Counted from the first letter of the stretch, positions 1-6,319 are shown. The stretch: 11,999 bases of DNA from Paraclostridium ghonii (GCF_023653455.1 NZ_JAKEDR010000102.1:1-11999), one strand, 5' to 3'. The notes: a model not told the origin generated them from the letters alone. Made by a program: numbers and translations.

Positions 1-140
1 ATTCTTCACCGATAGATGCTACTACATATCCTTTACCTTGTTTTTCTACTTCAGAAGCAGCAGGTTCAAATAATGCAACATAGTCACCTTCGCCACCCGC
101 AAATGAACCAGCTAAAACATTGAACTGTTTATCAGTATGA
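1..140 (-). pseudogene. Fragment of host ABC transporter substrate-binding protein gene interrupted by the prophage
   Basis: Reading leftward, an open frame encodes a segment with FNVLAGSFAGGEGDYVALFE followed by PAASEVEKQGKGYVVASIGE. This resembles the interior of periplasmic binding proteins of the NMT1/SsuA-like type, which capture sulfonates, nitrate or thiamine precursors at the cell surface for an ABC importer. The substrate cannot be told from so little. The frame is open to the window edge on its 3' side. On its 5' side it loses protein-like character around position 140 and meets a stop at 161-163, next to the 3' end of the recombinase gene. The missing 5' part should lie beyond the other prophage end, outside this window. 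Family assignment rests on recognition of the motif only. Confidence 0.65.
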
Positions 141-151
141 TGATAACAGTT
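123..151. other. Candidate attL core: imperfect palindrome at the host-prophage junction
   Basis: AACTGTTTATCA (123-134) and TGATAACAGTT (141-151) are inverted copies differing by one extra T, around the centre GTATGA (135-140). The left arm lies in the host reading frame and the right arm lies on the recombinase side. Large serine recombinases use att sites of roughly 40-50 bp with partial dyad symmetry and exchange at a central dinucleotide, and their genes usually sit beside one att site. Position and symmetry fit attL. It could instead be a weak terminator hairpin for the recombinase gene. Confidence 0.5.
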
Positions 152-156
152 ATTTG

Positions 157-1938
157 TTATTTATTTTTTAATTTTGGGTAAATTTTTATATTAGGTTTAG
201 ATGATCTTTTTCCAGGTTCTCTATAATATTCAATGCGATCTATTATTCGTTTTAATAATTCGTTTCTTTCTTTCATTACATCGGTTTTAGGGTATAACTC
301 TAAAACTTTTTCGATTTTAGGAATTATATCTGCAAAAGATACACTTGCCTTAGATTCTGCTTCTATATCCTTGTTTACCAATTTAATACTTTGTCTATTT
401 AACTCTATTTTTTCTGAGAGAGCTTTAGATCTATCTAAATATGTATCTACATCATAAATACCTTGCTCTAATAAATTATGAAGATTTTCTTTTTGCTTTG
501 ATAAAGTTTCGTATTCAGTTTCAAGAGTTTTTAAAAGTTTGTTATATTCTTTTAAAGTTCCGTTTTCCTTTGGTTTTATTGTATAAGCATCAAAAGATGT
601 TTTATAGGAGTTAACCCATAATTTTAGTTGATTGATAACCTCATTTTCTAATGTATCAAGTTTAATACTTCTGTTCATACCGCATTCTTTACACTTTACA
701 AACTTTACAATAGAACCTCCTGAATAAGTAGATTGTTGAGTTAACATTTTATAACCACATTCAGTACAAATAACTAAACCTGCTAGAGGGTTAGCTATAG
801 TTGTATCTTTTTTATTTCTTGGAACTTCATTTTTAGCCAAACGTATTTGAGCTTTATTCCAAATAGATTCGCTTATTATCGGTTCGTGAATGCCTTTTGA
901 CTCTATTCTTTCATCTAAATCCCTAGTTCTAGAAGTTGTTTTACCTCTTTCGACTCTATTCCAAACAACATATCCTGCATATGTTTTATTTTTTATAATA
1001 TCTCGAACACCTTTATCATACCAAGTTCTTCCCCTTGATGTTTTTAAACCTAAAGCATTTAAGTGTGAAGCTATTCTTCTTCCTCCATAACCTTTGTTTA
1101 CATATAAGTCAAAAACTAATTTAACTATATCTGCTTTTTCATCATCTATAACCATGGATTTCTTACCGTTTTCATCAAATGTAAATTTATAACCATAAGG
1201 TGCTTGAGAAGCTATATATTTACCTTCTTCTATACTCTTAACTCTACCTCTTTGCATACGTCTAGTTATTAATTTAAGTTCCTTACGAGCCATAAATGCT
1301 TCGAACTCTGAGTACTCCTCATCAAATTCATTAGTTAAATCATAAGTTTTGCGAGGAGTTATTATTTTTGTTTTAGATTTTTTAAATGTTTCTAAAATAA
1401 GCCCTTGGTCCTGCATGTTACCTCTACCTAAACGGTCTATGTCCATGACTAAAACCGCATCGTAAAATCCGTTCTTAACCTCATCTAAAAGCTCTATCAT
1501 TTTGGGTCTATACTCTATGCTTTCACCACTTACAACTTCTTCTTTTATTTCTACTATATTTAAATTTTGTTCTCTAGCTATTTTTAAAAGTGTAGATCTA
1601 TGTCTACTGAGAGTTTCATAAACTTCCTTAGTATCTGAATCTTCGTCTGCTCTTGATTTCCTTAAATAGATTGCTGTCTTCAAAAGCTCACCTCCTGTTA
1701 TATATAGTTCTGTTGAACGTTTAAATTTATTTTTTAAATCTTTATCTATAAACCAGCTAGCTAATTCATGAGGATTTAAGTTAAGCTCTTTAGCTATAAT
1801 AATTACTAACCTTAGAGTTGGCAATTTATCGACATGTTCGAAACTTTCTAACTTGCTTAAATAACTTTGTGTTATCTTGCAACGTTTGGCAAGTTGGCTT
1901 TGAGTTAAATTATACTTTTTTCTAGCCCTTACAATCAA
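157..1938 (-). CDS. Large serine recombinase (phage integrase) with N-terminal HTH domain
   Basis: This site-specific recombinase integrates and excises the prophage through a serine-linked DNA intermediate. In the 593-residue product (TTG start at 1938), residues 4-62 form an Xre-type helix-turn-helix (NLTQSQLAKRCKITQSYLSK). The resolvase catalytic domain starts near residue 86 with TAIYLRKS (nucleophile Ser95, Arg93) and continues through the DRLGR motif (168-172). The recombinase domain follows, with a zinc ribbon (C391, C394, C416, C419) and a coiled-coil segment. GTG at 1947 is in frame, but the GAGGTG Shine-Dalgarno sequence overlaps it and suits TTG at 1938 better. Large serine recombinases normally start at the catalytic domain, so the HTH extension is unusual. 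An internal TTG at 1683 with AGGAGG upstream would give the standard 508-aa form. The gene sits beside the attL candidate and points out of the prophage. Confidence 0.93.
   Translation of the reverse strand: MIVRARKKYNLTQSQLAKRCKITQSYLSKLESFEHVDKLPTLRLVIIIAKELNLNPHELASWFIDKDLKNKFKRSTELYITGGELLKTAIYLRKSRADEDSDTKEVYETLSRHRSTLLKIAREQNLNIVEIKEEVVSGESIEYRPKMIELLDEVKNGFYDAVLVMDIDRLGRGNMQDQGLILETFKKSKTKIITPRKTYDLTNEFDEEYSEFEAFMARKELKLITRRMQRGRVKSIEEGKYIASQAPYGYKFTFDENGKKSMVIDDEKADIVKLVFDLYVNKGYGGRRIASHLNALGLKTSRGRTWYDKGVRDIIKNKTYAGYVVWNRVERGKTTSRTRDLDERIESKGIHEPIISESIWNKAQIRLAKNEVPRNKKDTTIANPLAGLVICTECGYKMLTQQSTYSGGSIVKFVKCKECGMNRSIKLDTLENEVINQLKLWVNSYKTSFDAYTIKPKENGTLKEYNKLLKTLETEYETLSKQKENLHNLLEQGIYDVDTYLDRSKALSEKIELNRQSIKLVNKDIEAESKASVSFADIIPKIEKVLELYPKTDVMKERNELLKRIIDRIEYYREPGKRSSKPNIKIYPKLKNK
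1681..1697 (-). promoter_or_regulatory. Strong internal ribosome binding site with in-frame TTG start inside the recombinase gene
   Basis: On the minus strand AGGAGGTGAGCTTTTGAAG places a near-perfect Shine-Dalgarno sequence at ideal distance from a TTG (1683-1681) in the recombinase frame. Translation from here gives MKTAIYLRKS, the usual beginning of a large serine recombinase. It encodes the otherwise odd linker residues GGEL in the long form. Confidence 0.8.
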
Positions 1939-1960
1939 TAACGACACCTCAGGCTTTCAA

Positions 1961-1997
1961 TTTGATAATGCATAGTTTGTATCAAAATTATATCAAA
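1961..1997. promoter_or_regulatory. TTTGATA/TATCAAA repeats upstream of the recombinase gene (possible operator)
   Basis: TTTGATA at 1961-1967 is followed by its inverted copies TATCAAA at 1980-1986 and 1991-1997, the last two spaced 11 bp apart. They lie just upstream of the recombinase start, where its promoter must be. Poorly conserved promoter hexamers can be drawn through this stretch on the minus strand. A binding site for the recombinase's own HTH domain or another phage repressor is an inference from position and symmetry. Confidence 0.4.
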
Positions 1998-2113
1998 TCT
2001 TGTCGAGATAAGTCACAAAATATTCATGATAGGACTGCTTTTAGTGATAAAATATTAAGTGTAGAAAAACTGTGGCAAATATTTACAAAATAAAAACTGT
2101 TCGGTTGAAAATA

Positions 2114-2125
2114 GAACATATGTTT
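2114..2125. promoter_or_regulatory. Candidate LexA (SOS) box
   Basis: GAACATATGTTT matches the core GAAC-N4-GTTY of the Gram-positive LexA box. A TTGAAA at 2105-2110 and a TAAAGT at 2128-2133 with 17 bp spacing would put the box inside the promoter spacer. A second possible -10, TATAAT, lies at 2155-2160. The nearest downstream gene on this strand is the 40-aa ORF at 2214, so that gene is probably SOS-inducible. Confidence 0.6.
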
Positions 2126-2213
2126 GGTAAAGTGTAATTATAGATTGTGAATTTTATAATTATACATAGAATTTCTATTTAATATATAGGACATAAGAAA
2201 GAGGGAGTTTATT

Positions 2214-2336
2214 ATGGAGAAAAATTTTAATGAGGCAGAAATATTAGAAAATCTTAGGAAATTATATTTAAAATCTAAAAGTAATTTAAAAGAATTTGAA
2301 AAAAAAGCAAGAGAAGTAATTAAAGAACCAAACTAA
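2214..2336 (+). CDS. Small 40-aa basic/acidic helical protein, probably SOS-induced
   Basis: ATG with a GAGGGAG Shine-Dalgarno sequence opens a 40-codon frame, beginning MEKNFNEAEILENLRKLYLK and ending VIKEPN. It is highly charged, predicted mostly helical, and has no family I recognise. It lies between the recombinase gene (divergent) and the repressor gene (convergent), about 90 bp downstream of a LexA-type box. The downstream repressor has no self-cleavage domain, so a small LexA-controlled protein here is a good candidate for the antirepressor or induction factor. That role is inferred from context only. Its stop codon lies within the loop of the terminator hairpin. Confidence 0.65.
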   Translation: MEKNFNEAEILENLRKLYLKSKSNLKEFEKKAREVIKEPN

Positions 2337-2350
2337 AAAGGTTCTTTTTT
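2322..2350. terminator. Hairpin terminator between convergent small gene and repressor
   Basis: AAAGAACC (2322-2329) pairs with GGTTCTTT (2340-2347) around a 10-nt loop, and the 3' arm runs into a T tract ending at 2350. On the other strand the stem is followed by a weaker T-containing stretch, so it may serve both convergent genes. It overlaps the stop codon of the small gene and touches that of the repressor. Confidence 0.75.
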
Positions 2351-2675
2351 ACTTCTCTAAAAATTCTTCTAATAACTTTTCTAATGCAGCAACCTTAGAT
2401 TTATCTGCACTTAAAAGCAACTGAGTTATCCTCTTAACATCTTCTGGATAATCATCAAGGTTTTTCACATTTGTTTTTCCTAATAAATAATCAACGCTAA
2501 CACCAAGTGTTTTAGCTATGTGTGAAGCTACTTCTAAAGAGGGGCTTCTTTTTCCTGTTTCATATCCATTATAGGTATTACTAGGCAAATTTAATTTTTC
2601 TGCCATTTCTTTCTGTAAAAGACCTAAAGATTCTCTTTCTGATCTTAATCTATTTGCGAATTCATTTTCCAACAT
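2349..2675 (-). CDS. Xre-family phage repressor (CI-like, short, no peptidase domain)
   Basis: This 108-aa DNA-binding protein probably maintains lysogeny. Residues about 6-62 form an HTH_3 domain (FANRLRSERESLGLLQKEMA, then NLPSNTYNGYETGKRSPSLE), ending in the typical GVSVDYLLG. The tail is a short charged helix (about 75-108) likely to mediate dimerisation. There is no S24/LexA-like protease domain, so RecA-triggered self-cleavage is not possible. A GTG at 2681 is in frame but lies directly on the AAAGGAG Shine-Dalgarno sequence, so the ATG at 2675 is chosen. The gene is divergent from the Cro-like gene across a block of operators. A minus-strand promoter (TTGCGA at 2739-2734, TTAATT at 2716-2711, 17 bp apart) would overlap one operator, consistent with autoregulation. 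Confidence 0.88.
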   Translation of the reverse strand: MLENEFANRLRSERESLGLLQKEMAEKLNLPSNTYNGYETGKRSPSLEVASHIAKTLGVSVDYLLGKTNVKNLDDYPEDVKRITQLLLSADKSKVAALEKLLEEFLEK

Positions 2676-2720
2676 TCTCACTCCTTTCTACATAATTAAT
2701 TTTACAATAAAATTAACAGC

Positions 2721-2759
2721 TTGCGATTTTTTTTCGCAATTTTAGATTTTTTTTCTCAA
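2721..2759. promoter_or_regulatory. Tandem operator pair upstream of the repressor gene
   Basis: TTGCGA-7T-TCGCAA (2721-2739) is a perfect inverted repeat. Exactly 20 bp further, TTTAGA-7T-TCTCAA (2741-2759) is a degenerate copy with the same 19-bp architecture. The two-helical-turn spacing suggests side-by-side binding of repressor dimers. The first copy overlaps the likely -35 of the repressor promoter. Confidence 0.6.
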
Positions 2760-2766
2760 AAACGTA

Positions 2767-2795
2767 TTGACTATTCGCATTTTGGGGATTATACT
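2767..2795 (+). promoter_or_regulatory. Rightward early promoter
   Basis: TTGACT (2767-2772) and TATACT (2790-2795) are separated by 17 bp, a strong vegetative sigma-factor promoter. It should drive the Cro-like gene and the early operon, with transcription starting near 2802. TTCGCATTTTG inside the spacer repeats the operator motif, so repressor binding would block RNA polymerase. Confidence 0.8.
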
Positions 2796-2809
2796 AATGA
2801 TATATAAAG

Positions 2810-2823
2810 TCGCAAAATGCGAA
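2810..2823. promoter_or_regulatory. Operator palindrome at the start of the early transcript
   Basis: TCGCA-AAA-TGCGA (2810-2822) is a perfect 5-bp dyad. CGCAAAATGCGAA (2811-2823) is the inverted counterpart, 12 of 13 bases, of the sequence from 2774 in the promoter spacer. The two copies flank the -10 box. Confidence 0.55.
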
Positions 2824-2837
2824 TGGAGGTAATTAAG

Positions 2838-3032
2838 CTGAATAAAGAACTTTTAAAAAAAATACGACAACAACACGGTTTTAAACAGAAAGAAATAGCT
2901 GTTAAGCTGGGTATAGCTCCTAATTCTTACAGTGACAAAGAAAATGGAAAAAGAAAGTTTACTGTGCATGAAGCTATAAAACTTTCTGAAATACTAGAAT
3001 GCGATATGAAGGAAATTTTTTTGACTTATTAA
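2838..3032 (+). CDS. Cro-like Xre-family HTH regulator, probable CTG start
   Basis: This small DNA-binding protein is first in the rightward early operon and divergent from the repressor, the position of a Cro. An HTH_3 domain fills nearly all of it (LLKKIRQQHGFKQKEIAVKL, then SYSDKENGKRKFTVHEAIKL, ending CDMKEIFLTY). The frame is open from ATG 2817, which would give 71 aa. However, the ATGs at 2817 and 2823 sit in the operator palindrome and have no Shine-Dalgarno sequence. A perfect GGAGGT at 2825-2830 lies downstream of both, at correct distance from the CTG at 2838 (64 aa). I therefore prefer the CTG start, which is rare. Translation from the ATGs of a nearly leaderless mRNA cannot be excluded. 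Confidence 0.8.
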   Translation: MNKELLKKIRQQHGFKQKEIAVKLGIAPNSYSDKENGKRKFTVHEAIKLSEILECDMKEIFLTY

Positions 3033-3051
3033 TTCGCATAATGAGTATATT
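3021..3051 (+). promoter_or_regulatory. Possible second promoter with operator half-site before the antirepressor gene
   Basis: TTGACT (3021-3026) and TATATT (3046-3051) lie 19 bp apart, overlapping the end of the Cro-like gene. TTCGCAT in between repeats the operator half-site found in the main early promoter. The spacer is longer than ideal, so this is tentative. Confidence 0.35.
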
Positions 3052-3089
3052 TGTAGTTTAACCAATAAAAATTAAAATAGGAGAAATGA

Positions 3090-3806
3090 ATGATGGAAAG
3101 TTTAGTAATAATTAACCGAAATAATCAACTTCTAGCTGAAAGTAGGGAAGTTGCAGAATTAGTAGGAAAAGAACATGCTCATTTAATGAGAGATATAAGA
3201 GGATATGAAAAGATATTAAAGGATAATCCAAATTTGGATAGTCGTCATTTTTTTATAGAAAGTACTTATGTAAATTCTCAAAATAAAATACAACCTTGTT
3301 ACTTAATAACTAAAAAAGGTTGTGATATGGTAGCAAATAAAATGACAGGAGAAAAAGGAGTTATATTTACTGCAACTTATGTAAGTAGATTTGAAGAAAG
3401 GGAACAACAGTTAAGAAATCCATATCAAAACTTAAGCACAGAAATGAAAGCATTATTAATGCATGACGAAAAGATACAAGAAATAGGAAACAAGGTTGAA
3501 AAGGTAGACCGAAAATTTGATGATTTACCACTTTTTCCATCAGATTCAAAAGTTTTAAAAAAATTAGCGAATCAAACTGTAGTTCCACTGCTTGGAGGAA
3601 AGAAATCTAATGCTTATAAAAGATTAAGTAGAAAAGTATTTTCAGATTTATATAAGCAGATACACAGGGAATTCGGTGTAGTAGGATGCGAGGAGATAAA
3701 AAGAAAAGACTTAGAGTTTGCAAAGGAAATTATATATAGCTATAAATTACCGAGAGCTTTAGAAGAAGAAATTAAACTATTAAATACCCAAGTAGCTTTT
3801 GCATAG
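3090..3806 (+). CDS. Rha-family antirepressor with ORF6C domain
   Basis: This 238-aa phage regulator belongs to the Rha/ORF6C group, proteins thought to interfere with lysogenic repressors or regulate early phage transcription. Residues about 5-100 form the Rha N-terminal domain (SREVAELVGKEHAHLMRDIR, then CYLITKKGCDMVANKMTGEK). A linker follows, and residues about 145-230 form the ORF6C domain (VPLLGGKKSNAYKRLSRKVF, then SDLYKQIHREFGVV). Full length for this architecture. An AGGAG at 3079-3083 can serve ATG 3090 or the adjacent ATG 3093. It follows the Cro-like gene in the early operon and may also use the weak promoter overlapping that gene's stop codon. Confidence 0.88.
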   Translation: MMESLVIINRNNQLLAESREVAELVGKEHAHLMRDIRGYEKILKDNPNLDSRHFFIESTYVNSQNKIQPCYLITKKGCDMVANKMTGEKGVIFTATYVSRFEEREQQLRNPYQNLSTEMKALLMHDEKIQEIGNKVEKVDRKFDDLPLFPSDSKVLKKLANQTVVPLLGGKKSNAYKRLSRKVFSDLYKQIHREFGVVGCEEIKRKDLEFAKEIIYSYKLPRALEEEIKLLNTQVAFA

Positions 3807-3848
3807 GACAATTTTATAAGCGCATATAGTTTACAGGGAGGCGATGAC

Positions 3849-4055
3849 ATGTTAGATCCAAACATAGATTATAACAAAGAAATCTACAGAGTAGAAACAG
3901 AGCATGCAATTATCGAGATAATCTCTCCGGAAATTGTTTTAGGCAGACAACAGACAGATGAAGAAGTGCAAGAGATACTAGAAGATATAGCTAAAGTTAA
4001 TTACAAGATAGCAATTAGACTACATGAAGAAGGTAAATTAGCTACTGATAAATAG
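3849..4055 (+). CDS. Hypothetical small phage protein, 68 aa
   Basis: A clear GGGAGG Shine-Dalgarno sequence precedes the ATG. The product is acidic, with a predicted N-terminal beta segment (YRVETEHAIIEIISPEIVLG) and a C-terminal helix (TDEEVQEILEDIAKVNYKIA). I recognise no catalytic motif or named family. It lies in the early operon between the antirepressor and the recombination genes, and similar short proteins of unknown function are usual there. Confidence 0.75.
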   Translation: MLDPNIDYNKEIYRVETEHAIIEIISPEIVLGRQQTDEEVQEILEDIAKVNYKIAIRLHEEGKLATDK

Positions 4056-4061
4056 TAGCTA
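4039..4061 (+). other. Hairpin spanning the stop codon of the preceding gene
   Basis: TAGCTACT (4039-4046) pairs perfectly with AGTAGCTA (4054-4061) around a 7-nt loop that ends at the first base of the TAG stop codon (4053-4055). No T tract follows, only alternating AT. It could be a weak attenuator, an mRNA processing or stability element, or chance in AT-rich sequence. Confidence 0.4.
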
Positions 4062-4096
4062 TATATATAAATTTGGGACAAGGTAGGTGATAACAA

Positions 4097-4195
4097 GTGA
4101 ATATATCAAAATTTCAAACTATGACAATAGAAGAAAAGTCGATTTGGTTTGTAAGAAAATTAATAGATTACAAGTTGAAAGTAGGTGATAGATAA
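4097..4195 (+). CDS. Hypothetical 32-aa phage protein, GTG start
   Basis: GTG at 4097 follows an AAGGTAGGTGA ribosome-binding stretch. The product begins MNISKFQTMTIEEKSIWFVR and ends with the basic KLIDYKLKVGDR. No family recognised. The frame ends in TAATG, overlapping the start of the next gene by one base, and the downstream ribosome binding site lies inside its last codons. That arrangement suggests translational coupling and supports it as a real gene. Confidence 0.6.
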   Translation: MNISKFQTMTIEEKSIWFVRKLIDYKLKVGDR

Positions 4196-4470
4196 TGAGT
4201 TCTAACGAATGCATAAAAGAATTATCAAAAACCATGTTAAACATAAAAAAAGAAATAAAAAACTTAGACAACTCAATAAAAGGAGCTACAAAACTTGATG
4301 ATTTAGAATATATAGAAACTGACTTTGAAGATTTAAAAGACCAAATATTGATATTAGAAGAAGAACTAGAAGAATTGAAAGAAACTACCAAAGAAGAAGA
4401 ATTTGAAGCATTACAAATATACCAAGAACCAATAAGCTACGACACTTATGGATTAGGTCCTTGGCAATAA
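4195..4470 (+). CDS. Hypothetical coiled-coil protein, 91 aa
   Basis: The start overlaps the previous stop (TAATG), with GTAGGTGA just upstream. Residues about 5-70 are a strongly charged heptad-like helix rich in K, E, L and I (MLNIKKEIKNLDNSIKGATK, then LILEEELEELKETTKEEEFE). The tail is aromatic and glycine-containing (YDTYGLGPWQ). I do not recognise a family. It sits directly upstream of the exonuclease gene, so an accessory role in recombination is possible but unproven. Confidence 0.7.
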   Translation: MSSNECIKELSKTMLNIKKEIKNLDNSIKGATKLDDLEYIETDFEDLKDQILILEEELEELKETTKEEEFEALQIYQEPISYDTYGLGPWQ

Positions 4471-4497
4471 AAAGAATTAATAGGAGGATACCACATT

Positions 4498-5481
4498 ATG
4501 AACGGAGTTGCAATACTATCTCAAAATGAAAAATTCAGAAAATACTTAGATGCAAAAGTAATAGCAGATACGAAAACAATGTCAAAAGAAGAATGGCTTA
4601 AAAATAGACAAGCAGGAATTGGAGGAAGTGACGCATCTGCAATAACAGGCTTAAACCCTTGGAAAAGTTCAATACAACTTTATATGGAGAAAAAAGAAGA
4701 CAGTCCAAAAAAAATTAAATCTCTAAGAATGGAATTAGGAAATAGGTTAGAGGGATTAGTAGCAGAATTATTCACAGAAGAAACTGGATTAAAAGTAAGG
4801 AATGTGAATGGAATGCTTAAGAACGATAAATACCCATTTGCATTAGCAAATATAGATAGAGCAATAGTGGGAGAACAAGCCTTTTTAGAGTGTAAAACAA
4901 CTAACTCATTTGCACTTAAAGAATGGGAGGAAGGTGTACCACCACATTACGAAATACAATGCTTACACTACATGGCAATAACAGGAGCTACACATTGCTA
5001 TATAGCAGCATTAATAGGAAATAGTGAGTTTATATGGCACAAGATAGAAAGAGATCAAGAAACTATAGATTATCTTATGAAAATAGAAAAAGAGTTTTGG
5101 GAAGAAAACATATTAAAAGATATAGTGCCTTTACCAGATGGATCAGATGCTTACTCAGAGTATTTGAAAGAAAAATATAAGAAATCAAATGGCCAAGAAA
5201 TAGAATTACATTTATTAAAAGATGGACCACAAAAGCTTTTAAGATATGACGAAATAGATTCAGACATAAAGACCTTAGAAAGCGAAAAGAAGCTTATAGA
5301 ACAAGATATACAACTTCATATGGAAGAGTTTGAAGTTGCTAAGATAGGAGATAGAAAAATAACTTGGAAAACTTCAAATAGAAATATGATAGATAATAAA
5401 AAGTTAAAAGCTGAAATGCCAGAAATAGCAGAACAATTTATGAAAACTAGTACTTCAAGAACTTTTAGAATAAATAAATAG
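4498..5481 (+). CDS. YqaJ-family viral recombinase (lambda-type exonuclease)
   Basis: This 327-aa DNA exonuclease of the PD-(D/E)XK/YqaJ group resects double-stranded ends so that the partner RecT can anneal single strands. The signature GIGGSDASAI is at residues 40-49, a conserved acidic residue at E85, and the metal-binding catalytic core D120 (LANID) with E131 and K133 (LECKT). A QxxxY-type motif follows (EIQCLHYM). The C-terminal third is charged and helical. AGGAGG lies 10 nt upstream of the ATG. The gene immediately precedes recT, the classic exonuclease/annealase module, and the length is normal for phage YqaJ proteins. Confidence 0.92.
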   Translation: MNGVAILSQNEKFRKYLDAKVIADTKTMSKEEWLKNRQAGIGGSDASAITGLNPWKSSIQLYMEKKEDSPKKIKSLRMELGNRLEGLVAELFTEETGLKVRNVNGMLKNDKYPFALANIDRAIVGEQAFLECKTTNSFALKEWEEGVPPHYEIQCLHYMAITGATHCYIAALIGNSEFIWHKIERDQETIDYLMKIEKEFWEENILKDIVPLPDGSDAYSEYLKEKYKKSNGQEIELHLLKDGPQKLLRYDEIDSDIKTLESEKKLIEQDIQLHMEEFEVAKIGDRKITWKTSNRNMIDNKKLKAEMPEIAEQFMKTSTSRTFRINK

Positions 5482-5500
5482 AAAAGGAGGGTAATTAAAG

Positions 5501-6319
5501 ATGACAGATTTAAAAAATAAATTAGCAAATAAAGCAACAGGAACAACGGTAGCAAAGCAAGCTAGCCCAAATGCAGGAATGAAACAATTAATGACTAAGA
5601 TGGCTAAGGAAATAGAAGCAGCATTACCAAGTATGGTATCGAGTGAAAGATTTCAAAGAGTAGCATTAACAGCATTTAGCAATAATGATAAGTTGCAGTC
5701 ATGTGAACCTATGAGTTTTATAGCAGCAATGATGGAGAGTGCTCAACTGGGATTAGAGCCAAATACACCATTAGGGCAAGCATATTTAATTCCTTACGGA
5801 AACAAAGTTCAGTTTCAAATAGGATATAAGGGATTATTAGAATTAGCTCAAAGAAGTGGGAAAATAAAAACTCTATACGCTCATGAGGTTAGAGAAAATG
5901 ATACATTCGAAGTTAAATATGGATTACATCAAGATTTAATACATGAACCTGTATTAAAAGGTAATAGAGGTGAAGTAATAGGATATTATGCGGTATATCA
6001 CCTAGATACAGGAGGACACAGCTTTGTATTTATGACAAAAGATGAAGTTTTAGAACATGCAAAGGGGAAAAGCAAAACCTTTAATAATGGACCTTGGCAA
6101 ACAGACTTCGATGCAATGGCAAAGAAAACAGTTATAAAGCAACTTTTAAAATATGCTCCGCTAAGTATAGAAATGCAAAAAGCAGTAAGTTCAGATGAAA
6201 CAGTTAAATCAAAAATAGATGAAGATATGAGTTTAATAATAGATGAAACAGATTCTATAGAAGCTAACTTTGAGATAAAAGAAGATGAAGATGGTCAATC
6301 ATCTATAGACGTAAAATAA
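5501..6319 (+). CDS. recT: RecT single-strand annealing protein
   Basis: This 272-aa phage recombinase binds single-stranded DNA and promotes annealing and strand invasion during homologous recombination. The RecT core is evident: MSFIAAMMESAQLGLEPNTP (residues 71-90), then QAYLIPYG and QFQIGYKGLLELAQRSGKIK (105-124), and later NNGPWQTDFDAMAKKTVIKQ. The C-terminal tail is acidic, typical of ssDNA-binding proteins with a protein-interaction tail. AAAGGAGGG precedes the ATG. The gene lies 19 bp downstream of its exonuclease partner and its stop overlaps the next small start (TAATG). Confidence 0.95.
   Translation: MTDLKNKLANKATGTTVAKQASPNAGMKQLMTKMAKEIEAALPSMVSSERFQRVALTAFSNNDKLQSCEPMSFIAAMMESAQLGLEPNTPLGQAYLIPYGNKVQFQIGYKGLLELAQRSGKIKTLYAHEVRENDTFEVKYGLHQDLIHEPVLKGNRGEVIGYYAVYHLDTGGHSFVFMTKDEVLEHAKGKSKTFNNGPWQTDFDAMAKKTVIKQLLKYAPLSIEMQKAVSSDETVKSKIDEDMSLIIDETDSIEANFEIKEDEDGQSSIDVK

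Noticed and set aside
2041..2100. Additional gene between the recombinase and the 40-aa ORF
   Set aside because: The stretch is AT-rich with stops in all frames and no ribosome binding site. It looks regulatory.
4119..4391. Leftward open frame rich in serine and phenylalanine
   Set aside because: It is the mirror of the K/E-rich coiled-coil gene on the plus strand, a composition artefact of AAA/GAA codons read backward, without start signals.
5316..5555. Leftward hydrophobic open frame across the exonuclease-recT junction
   Set aside because: It is antisense to two confidently identified genes and has no ribosome binding site. The leucine/isoleucine richness comes from reading A-rich codons on the other strand.
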